Below, one piece after another: positions 1 through 7,372 of a stretch of 26,047 nt of DNA. The notes below the pieces were generated by a model. It was not told the origin of the DNA and did no database searches. It worked only from the letters and a program-made list of their open reading frames with translations. The stretch is from a virus. Made by a program: the position numbers and the translations under genes. The stretch lies in IMG/VR virus record IMGVR_UViG_3300047481_001085, positions 1 through 26,047 of that record; one strand, given 5' to 3'. Within the stretch, counting starts at the first letter, position 1. Every line of letters starts with the position of its first letter.

Positions 1-246
1 TCCTCGTAGGCCACCTTCATCTGATCAAGATCAAGAACAGAACCTGATGAAACGTTGTCCTCCAACACACCATGCACGATGTTTCCGAAGAACCGCAGGA
101 GCCGAGAACATTCTCGGTTCTTTTTTGATGTACGAATAGAAGTACTTTGATGGACACATTTCGTATGTGTCTATTCTTGAATAGCTAAATTCAGATAGTG
201 TGAGCTTTTTAAGTGGATCTATGTCTGATATGTTTTGGATGATCAT
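1..246 (-). CDS. Cas4/RecB-like PD-(D/E)XK nuclease, 3' end outside window, needs +1 frameshift at CGG
   Basis: The gene starts at ATG 246 in a TAATG overlap with the preceding small gene. The first 53 residues contain the typical start of Cas4/RecB-like nucleases: FSYSRIDTYEMCPSKYFYSY, with a Cys that in relatives can bind an Fe-S cluster. After codon CTT (90-88) the zero frame reads CGG and runs into a stop at 31 without conserved residues. Skipping one base (the C at 87) gives GNIVHGVLED and then an open frame to the window edge. G..vH..LE is the first conserved motif of this nuclease superfamily, directly where expected. The catalytic D and E-x-K would lie beyond the left edge and cannot be checked. 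Likely role: DNA end processing or recombination during replication. The frameshift could be programmed, an obligate result of an undecodable CGG, or a mutation; four other genes here have the same arrangement, which favours recoding. Confidence 0.8.
84..90 (-). other. +1 frameshift site CTT-CGG-A (nuclease gene)
   Basis: On the minus strand the zero frame reads GTT CTT CGG AAA and the product frame reads GTT CTT (C) GGA AAC. The shift joins ..SAPAVL to GNIVHGVLED. The heptamer is identical to the primase site at 5517-5523. CUU followed by a poorly decoded codon is also the layout of the Ty1 (CUU-AGG-C) and prfB (CUU-UGA-C) +1 shift sites. No Shine-Dalgarno-like element stands just upstream. 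Confidence 0.75.
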
Positions 247-417
247 TATCTGTCTTTGTCTACCTCTGAAACTACTTCTCCGTTCTGGTTAAAAATAGTT
301 CCATTCTCATCCATTATGTATCCAGTATGAATGTTCTTGTATTTACCTTCGCCCAAGGCAATCCAACCGGCTATCTCCATACTCCATAAAGTCATCTTCT
401 AAAACTGGCCAACCCAT
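246..417 (-). CDS. Small 56-aa protein made by +1 frameshift at CGG; function unknown
   Basis: ATG 417 has a good SD (TAGGAG, overlapping the stop of the preceding gene). The zero frame gives 16 residues (MGWPVLEDDFMEYGDS), then CGG, and stops at 343 after 24 residues in all. A +1 shift at CGG (369-367) continues with GWIALGEGKYKN to a TAA at 248-246. That TAA overlaps the ATG of the nuclease gene as TAATG, the coupling style used throughout this operon. Thus the zero frame has the proper start and the shifted frame has the proper end. An ATG at 395 in the shifted frame would give 49 aa alone, but it lacks a spaced SD. The product is acidic, hydrophilic and has no domain I recognise. Confidence 0.65.
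366..372 (-). other. +1 frameshift site AGC-CGG-T (small gene)
   Basis: Zero frame GAT AGC CGG TTG; product frame GAT AGC (C) GGT TGG ATT. The shift links the SD-preceded start at 417 to the TAATG end at 246. The codon before CGG is AGC here, so CTT is not required and CGG is the common element. Confidence 0.68.
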
Positions 418-425
418 ATAATCTC

Positions 426-641
426 CTATTCGATATCTATCTTGAGGTTTTCGATTTGGTCTATATTGAAATAGTAACTTAATATTCCATATAGGTCACG
501 CAGTTCCTCATCAGAGGCATAGAAACCAGCTATGCCAGACTGTATAAAGAACTTTGCCTGGTGATCCTGGATTGCGCTCATGTCGTATTCTATGAGCTTT
601 ATTTTGCCCAGTGATACTCTACCTATTTCCGATTTTTTCAT
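426..641 (-). CDS. Hypothetical 71-aa protein
   Basis: This is a small soluble protein with no motif I recognise. It begins MKKSEIGRVSLGKIK and is acidic toward the C-terminus (ENLKIDIE). It starts 4 nt after the stop of the zinc-ribbon gene with only a weak GAG as SD, so translation is probably coupled. Its stop overlaps the SD (TAGGAG) of the next small gene. It belongs to the replication operon by position only. Confidence 0.7.
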   Translation of the reverse strand: MKKSEIGRVSLGKIKLIEYDMSAIQDHQAKFFIQSGIAGFYASDEELRDLYGILSYYFNIDQIENLKIDIE

Positions 642-645
642 TTTA

Positions 646-1011
646 TTACTCGTCCACTATTGTGATTGGATCCCAATTTGGATCGTTCATTTTTTCTCTC
701 ATGTCATTCACATAAGAATCCCAGTCTCTTTCATCCTGAGACTTCTTGATATATTTGACTTCACCTTTGAATGGATTAGTCTTGAATCTAGTCATTAACA
801 GTCGACCCTCTTTGGTCTTCCATCTTAGAACGCCATTCTTGCAGTCGCAGTAGTCATCTTTGTCAGGATCGATGCATCCCTTGGGATCGTATCTTCCACT
901 GCAGCTGCCGCACTTTGTGTATCTTCCCTTGTCTTGGCATCTATTGCAAGACGAGCAGAATACCCAGCACTCTTTTGTTGTTGGATTTTGATAGAAATTA
1001 CCGGTTGTCAT
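646..1011 (-). CDS. Cysteine-rich zinc-ribbon-like protein, 121 aa
   Basis: The N-terminal half holds a dense set of cysteines in CxxC-type pairs (CWVFCSSCNRC, CGSC, CIDP, CDC), resembling DnaJ-type or zinc-ribbon metal sites, about residues 15-58. The C-terminal half is charged (residues 60-121) and ends DPITIVDE. The ATG overlaps the dnaE stop as ATGA, so it is coupled to the polymerase and may act with the replisome. No enzyme motif is visible. Zinc binding is inferred from cysteine spacing; the function is unknown. Confidence 0.8.
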   Translation of the reverse strand: MTTGNFYQNPTTKECWVFCSSCNRCQDKGRYTKCGSCSGRYDPKGCIDPDKDDYCDCKNGVLRWKTKEGRLLMTRFKTNPFKGEVKYIKKSQDERDWDSYVNDMREKMNDPNWDPITIVDE

Positions 1012-4000
1012 TGTGTTGTCTCCACTAATATTTCTTCCAATTTACCTTTGATTGTTAATGATGTTTTCTTATTGAACTTAAACGTAAACTTCTTTCCTCC
1101 GTCTTTGTATGACAGGAAGACATAAGATCCACCATCTTTTTCTTTTATTATATCATACAATCTTTTAATTGTATCTTTATCTATTTGCGAATCTATATCT
1201 AGATATATTGGCGTTCCACCAGAAAAATTTGAAAGATCTAGCTTTTCACATGAATTGAAGATTATCTTTGATATAACGTTTTCATCATCTCCATCTTTTG
1301 ATAAAGATCCGCTAATTGTAACTACATCGCCATTCTGGAAGAAGTCGTCACCAAAGTTCTTTGACTCTCTGGGGAACACTATTACCTCTATGTCAGATGA
1401 TATATCCTGGATGCTAAATTTAAACATCTTAGCACCTTTCTTTGTTATCATCTTCTTGGCGTCGGATATAATGCCTCCAATCACCACCTTCGATCCAGCT
1501 GGCAACTCGGGAACTTCCACTATTTCATGACTAATCTTTTTAAATAGAAGATCCCAAACGCCGTCAACTGGATTCTTCGATACATAGATGCCGAGTTCTT
1601 CTTTTTCCTTTTCAAGAATATTGAGTTCAGTCTGTCTTCCAAAGTCAGTATCCATTGCGTAGGTTGCCAATTCGTCAAGAGCACCTGCATTGACGAGGTG
1701 TTCTATTGTTGACTTCTTAAGCACTGCTGGATTTGTTCTTCTAAAGAAGTCGTATATTGTTTTGTATGGATTATCAGAATCTCGAGATGAGAGTATTGCT
1801 TCTGACACTGCATAGCCAATCCCATTGATTGCAGATAAGCCAAAGATTATTGTACTGTCATCTATTACGGCAAAGTCTTCAACTGATTTATTTATTGAAG
1901 GACTTAAAACTTTTAAATCCATCTTTCTGCAGTCTGCAAGATAGATTGCAAGTTTGTCCTTATTTCCTGTAACAGATGAAAGAAGTGCAGCCATGTATTC
2001 CGCAGTGAAGTTCGTCTTCAGATACGCAGTGATGTATGAAATCATGGCGTAACTTGCGGCGTGAGCTCTGTTGAATCCATAACCACCAAAGTACTCAATG
2101 TCAGAATATATTTTGTTGGCTTTATCTTCGGAGATTCCGGACTTCTCTACACATCCTTTTACAAACTTACTTCTAAAGAGTGCAATCTTGTCCATCAACT
2201 TTTTACCAATAACCTTTCTTAAGTCATCGGCTTCTGCGGAGCTAAAGCCAGCTAGCTCTCTTGCTACGCCAAGAACATCTTCCTGATAAAGCATGATGCC
2301 AAGCGATGGCCCTAGAACTTCTTCTAGTGATGGGTGATCATATTCGATTGAGGTTCGAGAATGCTTTCTTGAGACATAGAGCTTATCCATGCCAGAGCCC
2401 ATCGGACCAGGCCTATACAGCGATATAAGAGCCATGATATCTTCGACGCCTTGAGGCTGCATCTGCACCATTAGCTCTCTCATTCCAGATGATTCAAGCT
2501 GGAACACTCCTATAGAGTTGCCTCTGCATAGTTCATTGAATGTTTTATAATCATTTAGCGGGATTTTATCTACGTCAATCTCAATGTCTTGAGTCTGCTT
2601 GACGAGCTTAATGCAGTAGTCAATGACACCTAGGTTTCTAAGACCAAGAAAGTCGATCTTTAGCAGTCCACACTGCTCTACTCTTCCCATGTCCCACTGC
2701 GTTATTACTGGGCTATCTACACCCTTTTGCATGATGGGCAAATATTCTGTTAGTGGATCTCTTGAAATCACGACACCAGCTGCATGCATTCCCGTCTGTC
2801 TAATCAGACCTTCCAATCCAAAAGCAGCTTCTATAATCTCTTTGGCTTCAGGATCTTTTTTGTATAGATCTGAAAACTCTGAAACTTCCATGCACTCTGA
2901 AAGAGACTTTGATACACCAAGAACTGGTGGCGGTACAAGCTTTGCTACCTTATCTCCAGAAATAAACTCGTACGCAAGTGCTCTTGCAGCGTCTCTAATG
3001 GATTGTCTTGCACCCGTCTTATTAAAGGTGCAAATGTGAGCAACCCTATCTGTGCCATATTTATTTCTTGCATATTCAATGACTCGATCTCTGTGCCTAT
3101 CATCAAAGTCTAGGTCGATATCAGGCATTGACTTTCTGCCTTCAACCAAGAATCTTTCAAACAAAAGACCAAACTTTAACGGATCTAGATTTGTGATGCC
3201 AAGCGCATAGGAAAGTATGCTCCCTGCTGCAGAACCTCTTCCCCAACCGACCCTAATGCCATTGGACTTAGCCCATTGAACGAGATCAGATACTACCAAG
3301 AAATACTCTGGATAACCCATTTCTTTTACAACTCTTAGTTCGTGCTTGGCTCTATCTAAAACATTCTCTGGTAGGGGATCTCCATACTTTTTCTTTAGTC
3401 CCTCCCACGCAAGTTCTTCTAAGTGGTCTTCTGTAGATGTTTCTTCTGGTATTGGGAAGTGCGGGAAATACAGTTCGCCAAACTTTAAGTTGACATCAAC
3501 CATGTCGTTGATGTGCATCGTGTTGCTGAGCCAATCTTCTGGAAAGAGATTTGCCATTTCATCATATGACTTAAGATAAAAGTTATCTCCACTAAATGAG
3601 AATCTATTTTCTACGTTTATATTTGAGTTAGTAGAAACGCACAACATGATGTCATGAGCTCTAGCATCTTCCTTGTGGACATAGTGACAGTCACCAGTAG
3701 GAACTATCTTTGCACCTATTTTTTTTGCTATCTCAATCAGCTGCGGGGTGATTTGAGCCTGCTCACTTAGTCCATGATCCTGTATCTCTATAAAGTAGTT
3801 TTCTTTTCCAACTATCTCTTGCATCTTTGCAGCGGTGCTGAGTGCGAAGTTAAAATCGCCTCTCAGTAAAGCTTGAGAAACTTCGCTGTTAAGGCATCCA
3901 GAGAGAATGATAATTCCATCAGAATACTGAGATATAAGATCGTGGTCTATTCTTGGCTTGACATAATACCCCTCTAGATACGATCTAGATGACATCTTTA

Positions 4001-4337
4001 TGATGTTGTGATAACCTGCATTGGTCTTGGCAAGAATGGTTATATGGTATGGACCTCTTTGTTCCCATTCGTTCTTTGCTGGACCAGATCTTTCTTCTTC
4101 GTCTCGATCAAGTCTGGTTTTTCTAGCCTGATAAAACTCAGAACCAAGTATCGGCTTCACTCCGATGGAAGTTCCTGCATCGTAAAAGTCAAGCCATGAG
4201 TGAATGTTGCCATGGTCTGTAGTTGCAAGACCAGACATCCCCATTGACTTGGCTTTTGACAAATATTCTTCTACTTTTCCATGTCCATCTAGCATCGAGT
4301 AGACGGTATGGTTATGTAGATTGGTCCAGTTTTTCAA
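1008..4337 (-). CDS. dnaE: DNA polymerase III alpha subunit (phage replicative polymerase)
   Basis: At 1109 aa it is close to bacterial DnaE length. An N-terminal PHP domain shows H8-N-H10 and TDHGN (40-44), with a further HY at 218-219. The polymerase core has GRGSAAGS (366-373) and the catalytic PDIDLDF (405-411; acidic D406, D408, D410). Helix-hairpin-helix and OB-fold regions follow, the OB-fold at roughly 940-1020. The start is TTG 4337, which overlaps the previous stop as TTGA and has a GAGGA SD. It should catalyse template-directed DNA synthesis and makes the phage largely independent of the host polymerase. A DnaB-like helicase and AEP primase lie in the same operon. There is no in-frame CGG in its 1110 codons. 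Confidence 0.97.
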   Translation of the reverse strand: MKNWTNLHNHTVYSMLDGHGKVEEYLSKAKSMGMSGLATTDHGNIHSWLDFYDAGTSIGVKPILGSEFYQARKTRLDRDEEERSGPAKNEWEQRGPYHITILAKTNAGYHNIIKMSSRSYLEGYYVKPRIDHDLISQYSDGIIILSGCLNSEVSQALLRGDFNFALSTAAKMQEIVGKENYFIEIQDHGLSEQAQITPQLIEIAKKIGAKIVPTGDCHYVHKEDARAHDIMLCVSTNSNINVENRFSFSGDNFYLKSYDEMANLFPEDWLSNTMHINDMVDVNLKFGELYFPHFPIPEETSTEDHLEELAWEGLKKKYGDPLPENVLDRAKHELRVVKEMGYPEYFLVVSDLVQWAKSNGIRVGWGRGSAAGSILSYALGITNLDPLKFGLLFERFLVEGRKSMPDIDLDFDDRHRDRVIEYARNKYGTDRVAHICTFNKTGARQSIRDAARALAYEFISGDKVAKLVPPPVLGVSKSLSECMEVSEFSDLYKKDPEAKEIIEAAFGLEGLIRQTGMHAAGVVISRDPLTEYLPIMQKGVDSPVITQWDMGRVEQCGLLKIDFLGLRNLGVIDYCIKLVKQTQDIEIDVDKIPLNDYKTFNELCRGNSIGVFQLESSGMRELMVQMQPQGVEDIMALISLYRPGPMGSGMDKLYVSRKHSRTSIEYDHPSLEEVLGPSLGIMLYQEDVLGVARELAGFSSAEADDLRKVIGKKLMDKIALFRSKFVKGCVEKSGISEDKANKIYSDIEYFGGYGFNRAHAASYAMISYITAYLKTNFTAEYMAALLSSVTGNKDKLAIYLADCRKMDLKVLSPSINKSVEDFAVIDDSTIIFGLSAINGIGYAVSEAILSSRDSDNPYKTIYDFFRRTNPAVLKKSTIEHLVNAGALDELATYAMDTDFGRQTELNILEKEKEELGIYVSKNPVDGVWDLLFKKISHEIVEVPELPAGSKVVIGGIISDAKKMITKKGAKMFKFSIQDISSDIEVIVFPRESKNFGDDFFQNGDVVTISGSLSKDGDDENVISKIIFNSCEKLDLSNFSGGTPIYLDIDSQIDKDTIKRLYDIIKEKDGGSYVFLSYKDGGKKFTFKFNKKTSLTIKGKLEEILVETTQ

Positions 4338-4540
4338 CTAATTCCTCTTTCCCTATCTGAACTGTCTAACGAATTATCTCTGGTTTCTCTATATGTGATG
4401 ATCACGATGCCGCCGCAATACTTGCATGGAACTGGATGACCGGCGTGAGCAAAAGGATTATTCTCCATGTAACTCATAGGTTGATCCGACTTGCATTCAG
4501 AGCACGTGCCAATAACATCATCTGGATTTTTTATCGCCAT
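4334..4540 (-). CDS. Small zinc-ribbon protein, 68 aa
   Basis: Two cysteine knuckles (CSEC at 14-17 and CKYC at 39-42, the second in VPCKYCGGIVIITY) form a typical zinc ribbon, here of a general type seen in small phage regulators and nucleic-acid-binding proteins. The gene starts inside the end of the primase gene, with a GGAAGAG SD encoded by the primase tail, and its stop overlaps the dnaE TTG. It lies between primase and polymerase, so a replication accessory role is plausible but unproven. Confidence 0.8.
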   Translation of the reverse strand: MAIKNPDDVIGTCSECKSDQPMSYMENNPFAHAGHPVPCKYCGGIVIITYRETRDNSLDSSDRERGIS

Positions 4541-5733
4541 TTTTCTCTTCCTTTTTCTTAGTAGAGTATGCGTACCTTATTGGTGATGGAGATGACTTCT
4601 CTGAAGTTTCAAGAAACTTTCCACCAACTTGTACCCACTTATTCTTTTTCTCCAAAGAGCAATCTCCACATCCAACTCCGGAAGCATTTGCTCTTTCGCA
4701 AGTAAACGGTCTGCCGCCAATTCCAAGCTCTCTTCTTTTGATCCAGTCATTTATGTGGGCAGAAGATTTATCAAAAGAGTAGTCAGAACAATTGCTGAGT
4801 ATTTCGTGCAAAAAATTTATTGATTCTTCTGTATATGTAAGTATGGAACAGAGAAACAATCTTGCCTCATGTTCAAGAAACTTCTTTTGTTCTGCCTGCT
4901 CTTTTAGTCTGGCAACTGCTTTGCATCCGTTGAGTAGATGGTTTCTATCAAAGATTTTTTCGCCTTGATTGAGGTTCTTAAAAGCACTAGATCCATACTT
5001 ATTGAAGTGTTCAAGTGGATCAACCTTTTTCTTACTCGCCTCTTCCATCTCATACATATTCTCTCTATACCACTCGTTAGCTCTATAGCTAAAAGATTGA
5101 TCAGCGATCTCAAGCGACTGAGGAGATTTTGAATACTCAATAATTGCAGAAGTCCCGCTTCTAAAAAGCGTCTCATCACCCAATGGGTTTAGCAGTGTTT
5201 TATGCAGGCGTGTTGACTGGTGAATCGAACCAGGAAGTCTCCACATTCGTCTAAGGTCATAGACGCTAAAATCCAGGCTATCAAGAGATAGCTTTTCCTT
5301 TAGTTTTGATGCTATATATCTGAATGCCTTTGGCAGACCATTGCCTGGATTTATGCCAAGGCTCACCGGCTCGCACTCTATGTGGAATCCCTTTTTGCCG
5401 GTAAAATATACCGCTATTGATTCTGACGGAGCATACTTATTAAGATATTCATAGAGAGCAGTTGCATCCTCGTATGCCTTGTTGAAGTCAGCGTTGTCGA
5501 GATCAAAGTACAGAGGTCCGAAGCCTAGTTGCCTTATCCAGCTCATCTGTATTATATGCAAATACAGATGAGTATATGCCAATGTTCTTGTGCTTATTTG
5601 CATAAGCAAACACTTCTGGCAATTCTACTATCAAGTCTTTATCTCTCAAGACTCTCTCTAGATTTGGAACATACCTAGCAACCTCGTAATACTTCCAATC
5701 AAGTAGAAACTTGTTCTCTTGTGTTATCTTCAT
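4518..5733 (-). CDS. Archaeo-eukaryotic primase (AEP) superfamily protein, 404 aa through a +1 frameshift
   Basis: Residues 1-71 come from the frame starting at ATG 5733 (ATGA overlap with the small gene upstream). A +1 shift at CGG (5520-5518) joins them to GPLYFDLDN. The shifted frame holds all AEP signatures: the metal-binding FDLD (D77, D79), GKKGFH (112-117), and DLRRMWRLPGS (about 159-169). A C-terminal cysteine group (CERA..GCGDC) may bind zinc. The zero frame dies five codons after the shift, before any catalytic residue, so primase activity depends on the shift. An ATG at 5609 in the second frame would add an implausible N-terminus and duplicate part of this region. It should make primers for the phage DnaE. 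Whether it also has polymerase activity (PrimPol) cannot be told. Confidence 0.88.
5517..5523 (-). other. +1 frameshift site CTT-CGG-A (primase gene)
   Basis: Zero frame ACT AGG CTT CGG ACC TCT; product frame AGG CTT (C) GGA CCT CTG TAC. The shift sits just before the catalytic FDLD motif. The heptamer is identical to that at 84-90. The upstream bases include AAGG and TAGG, but not at the prfB-like spacing, so no stimulator is claimed. Confidence 0.82.
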
Positions 5734-5901
5734 GATACTTTTGTGTTACCGATTGTCTGCGTCGAACTTGTATAGATTGTATTTGGGATGGGAAAAAGAA
5801 TCTGAATGAGTCCTATAATACACGGACTCATCTATGAGGTACTCCATCTTCTTTATGAGAGTAAATCTCTTAAGAAGAATATTTGATTCACTTGTTGTCA
5901 T
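5730..5901 (-). CDS. Small protein ending in a CGG-TAA +1 shift, 56 aa; function unknown
   Basis: ATG 5901 lies inside the end of the HD gene, with a GGAG SD two bases upstream. The frame encodes 50 residues (MTTSESNILLKRF.. to ..YKFDADN), then CGG directly followed by TAA. If the ribosome shifts +1 at CGG it reads GGT AAC ACA AAA GTA TCA TGA, adding GNTKVS. The TGA then overlaps the primase ATG as ATGA, the coupling geometry seen elsewhere in this operon. The zero-frame stop would leave 12 nt and no clear SD before the primase. The protein is charged and tyrosine-rich, with no domain recognised. Confidence 0.65.
5748..5754 (-). other. +1 frameshift site AAT-CGG-T with TAA next in zero frame
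   Basis: Zero frame GAC AAT CGG TAA; product frame GAC AAT (C) GGT AAC. Translation in the zero frame would end one codon after CGG. The shifted frame ends at TGA 5732-5730, overlapping the primase start. The protein evidence is weaker than at the other sites because only six residues are added; the support is the ATGA overlap and the shared CGG. Confidence 0.58.
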
Positions 5902-6580
5902 GGCTCCATCTAGATTCTATCACATTGTCACCGTCAATCATCAGATGCATCTTTGATGCAACGTTGTCAGCAAGGTGCACGATCATATCAAGATAAGTTA
6001 TTGGGGTTGTTTCTGGCACAGGCGACCATGGCCCAAGGTGGCATCTGACCAATCTTAGAATTGACTGGACGGCATCTTCTGACAAGAAGAGTGTAGATGA
6101 TTGTGACTCTGAAGCATATTTCTTATCGTCCTCTTGACACTTTTTAACAAATAAACCGACCGTATATGGATGCATTGGGTCATATCTGAAGTTGCCACTA
6201 TTCTCATCTTTTATTGCCTTAGTTATATCGTGGATAAGACTTGCAGCAATCACCATATCTTTTTCATCTTGCGGCAGTGAATATGAATCAGATATTGCAC
6301 AGGCAATTCTTACCACTCTTTTTGTATGTAAGACATTTCCACCAACGCCTCTTTCATCTGGCGGATGATGCTTGCCTGAGCAGCTTGCTGGCATCAGCCA
6401 GAAGTCACCAGATCTATACAGGATAGATCTTACGAAAGACCTGATGTTATAATCAATGATAAGATTGATTTCATCCAAAAGAGGAGCGAGAATAATATCT
6501 TCATCTTTTAGATTAGATGCCTTCTTTTCATCCGAAAGGATGTCGTCAAGTATGTTTGTGTGAAGTTTTTCTTTACCCAT
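5888..6580 (-). CDS. HD-domain metal-dependent phosphohydrolase, 230 aa
   Basis: The HD-superfamily pattern is visible: H85 (VLHTKRVVRIA), the H117-D118 pair (ASLIHDITK), H137 (MHPYTVG), a later H in RCHLGPW and a final D in HLADNVASK. I choose ATG 6580 (MGKEKLHT) because it has the SD GGAAGAG and overlaps the preceding stop by 8 bp; an upstream ATG at 6631 would add 17 basic residues. Members of this family hydrolyse nucleotides or cyclic nucleotides, or act as nucleases. The substrate here is unknown. By position it is part of the replication operon, perhaps in nucleotide turnover or signalling. Confidence 0.88.
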   Translation of the reverse strand: MGKEKLHTNILDDILSDEKKASNLKDEDIILAPLLDEINLIIDYNIRSFVRSILYRSGDFWLMPASCSGKHHPPDERGVGGNVLHTKRVVRIACAISDSYSLPQDEKDMVIAASLIHDITKAIKDENSGNFRYDPMHPYTVGLFVKKCQEDDKKYASESQSSTLFLSEDAVQSILRLVRCHLGPWSPVPETTPITYLDMIVHLADNVASKMHLMIDGDNVIESRWSHDNK

Positions 6581-7370
6581 TTTTCTCTTCCTTCTTTTTT
6601 GGAAACGTCCATTTAGAACATGGCTTATCAAACGGACACGATCTACAGTAGGCTGTTAGCCCTCTTCTATGTGGAAAAATAGTTTCTTGCGAAAGAGATT
6701 CGCACCAGTATTTAAACGCATCAAGATCTGCATTTTCTATTTTGAACTCAGTAAAATCTGATTTTTGATTCATTAAATCATAATAACCAATTTTTGCTAC
6801 GTGCAGTTTGTCAGGGAATCTGCTCTTAAAACCCATATGCATAGCCGCAAAGTCGACTATATAACTATCTTCATATTTCATTTTATGATTAAAAATCCAT
6901 TTAACAACATGGACAAAACCATTCTTATAGAATATAAGATCAAATTTATCTTTTATAGCTACATCAGGCGTAACAAAACAAATATACTCTTCATCTATTC
7001 CCATTGGAATAATATCTTGTTCGCTAAAGTTCTCTATTAGTTCGAGCAAAATAGAAGCTGCTTTTGTTGTTAAACTTGCCGTGTTTCCATATGCTGTTTC
7101 ATGTTGCTCATGTATTATTTCATACGTAGACGAACCTCTTGGAAACCAAAGTTTTTCCCATCTGTTTAAAAGAGACGAATAAGATGGAGTAATTCCCGAC
7201 TGCTTCTTATAAAAGAAGTAATGAACAATACTTTTTATTGTGTTCTCAAATTTAATAGATGACAGTTGTCTGCCCCCTATTGTTTCTGGAAGTGCTTGTA
7301 TATGTCTGTAATCATATAGACGTTCGCATGTTTGGAAATCTTTTAATTGCGGTATTGTTATGTGCAACAT
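6573..7370 (-). CDS. Cas4/RecB-like PD-(D/E)XK family protein, probably catalytically dead, 265 aa
   Basis: The N-terminus (ITIPQLKDFQTCERLYDYR) has the fold-typical S/T-x-L..f..C..yy pattern. The C-terminus has a cysteine cluster (YCRSCPFDKPC) like the Fe-S site of Cas4/AddB-type nucleases. The central region keeps KDKFDLIFY, but the expected (D/E)-x-K strand, usually like vvDyKTg, reads VVKWIFN, so the acidic residue and the lysine are both missing. It may therefore be a structural or DNA-binding relative of the nuclease gene at 1-246. Its end overlaps the HD gene. The family call is moderately sure; inactivity is inferred from the missing motif. Confidence 0.72.
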   Translation of the reverse strand: MLHITIPQLKDFQTCERLYDYRHIQALPETIGGRQLSSIKFENTIKSIVHYFFYKKQSGITPSYSSLLNRWEKLWFPRGSSTYEIIHEQHETAYGNTASLTTKAASILLELIENFSEQDIIPMGIDEEYICFVTPDVAIKDKFDLIFYKNGFVHVVKWIFNHKMKYEDSYIVDFAAMHMGFKSRFPDKLHVAKIGYYDLMNQKSDFTEFKIENADLDAFKYWCESLSQETIFPHRRGLTAYCRSCPFDKPCSKWTFPKKKEEKNG

Positions 7371-7372
7371 TT

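Noticed and set aside
4518-5609. Primase start at ATG 5609 in the second frame
   Set aside because: The residues before GPLYFDLD in that frame (MLMQISTRTLAY..) look like an out-of-frame reading of the sensible upstream frame, and there is no SD.
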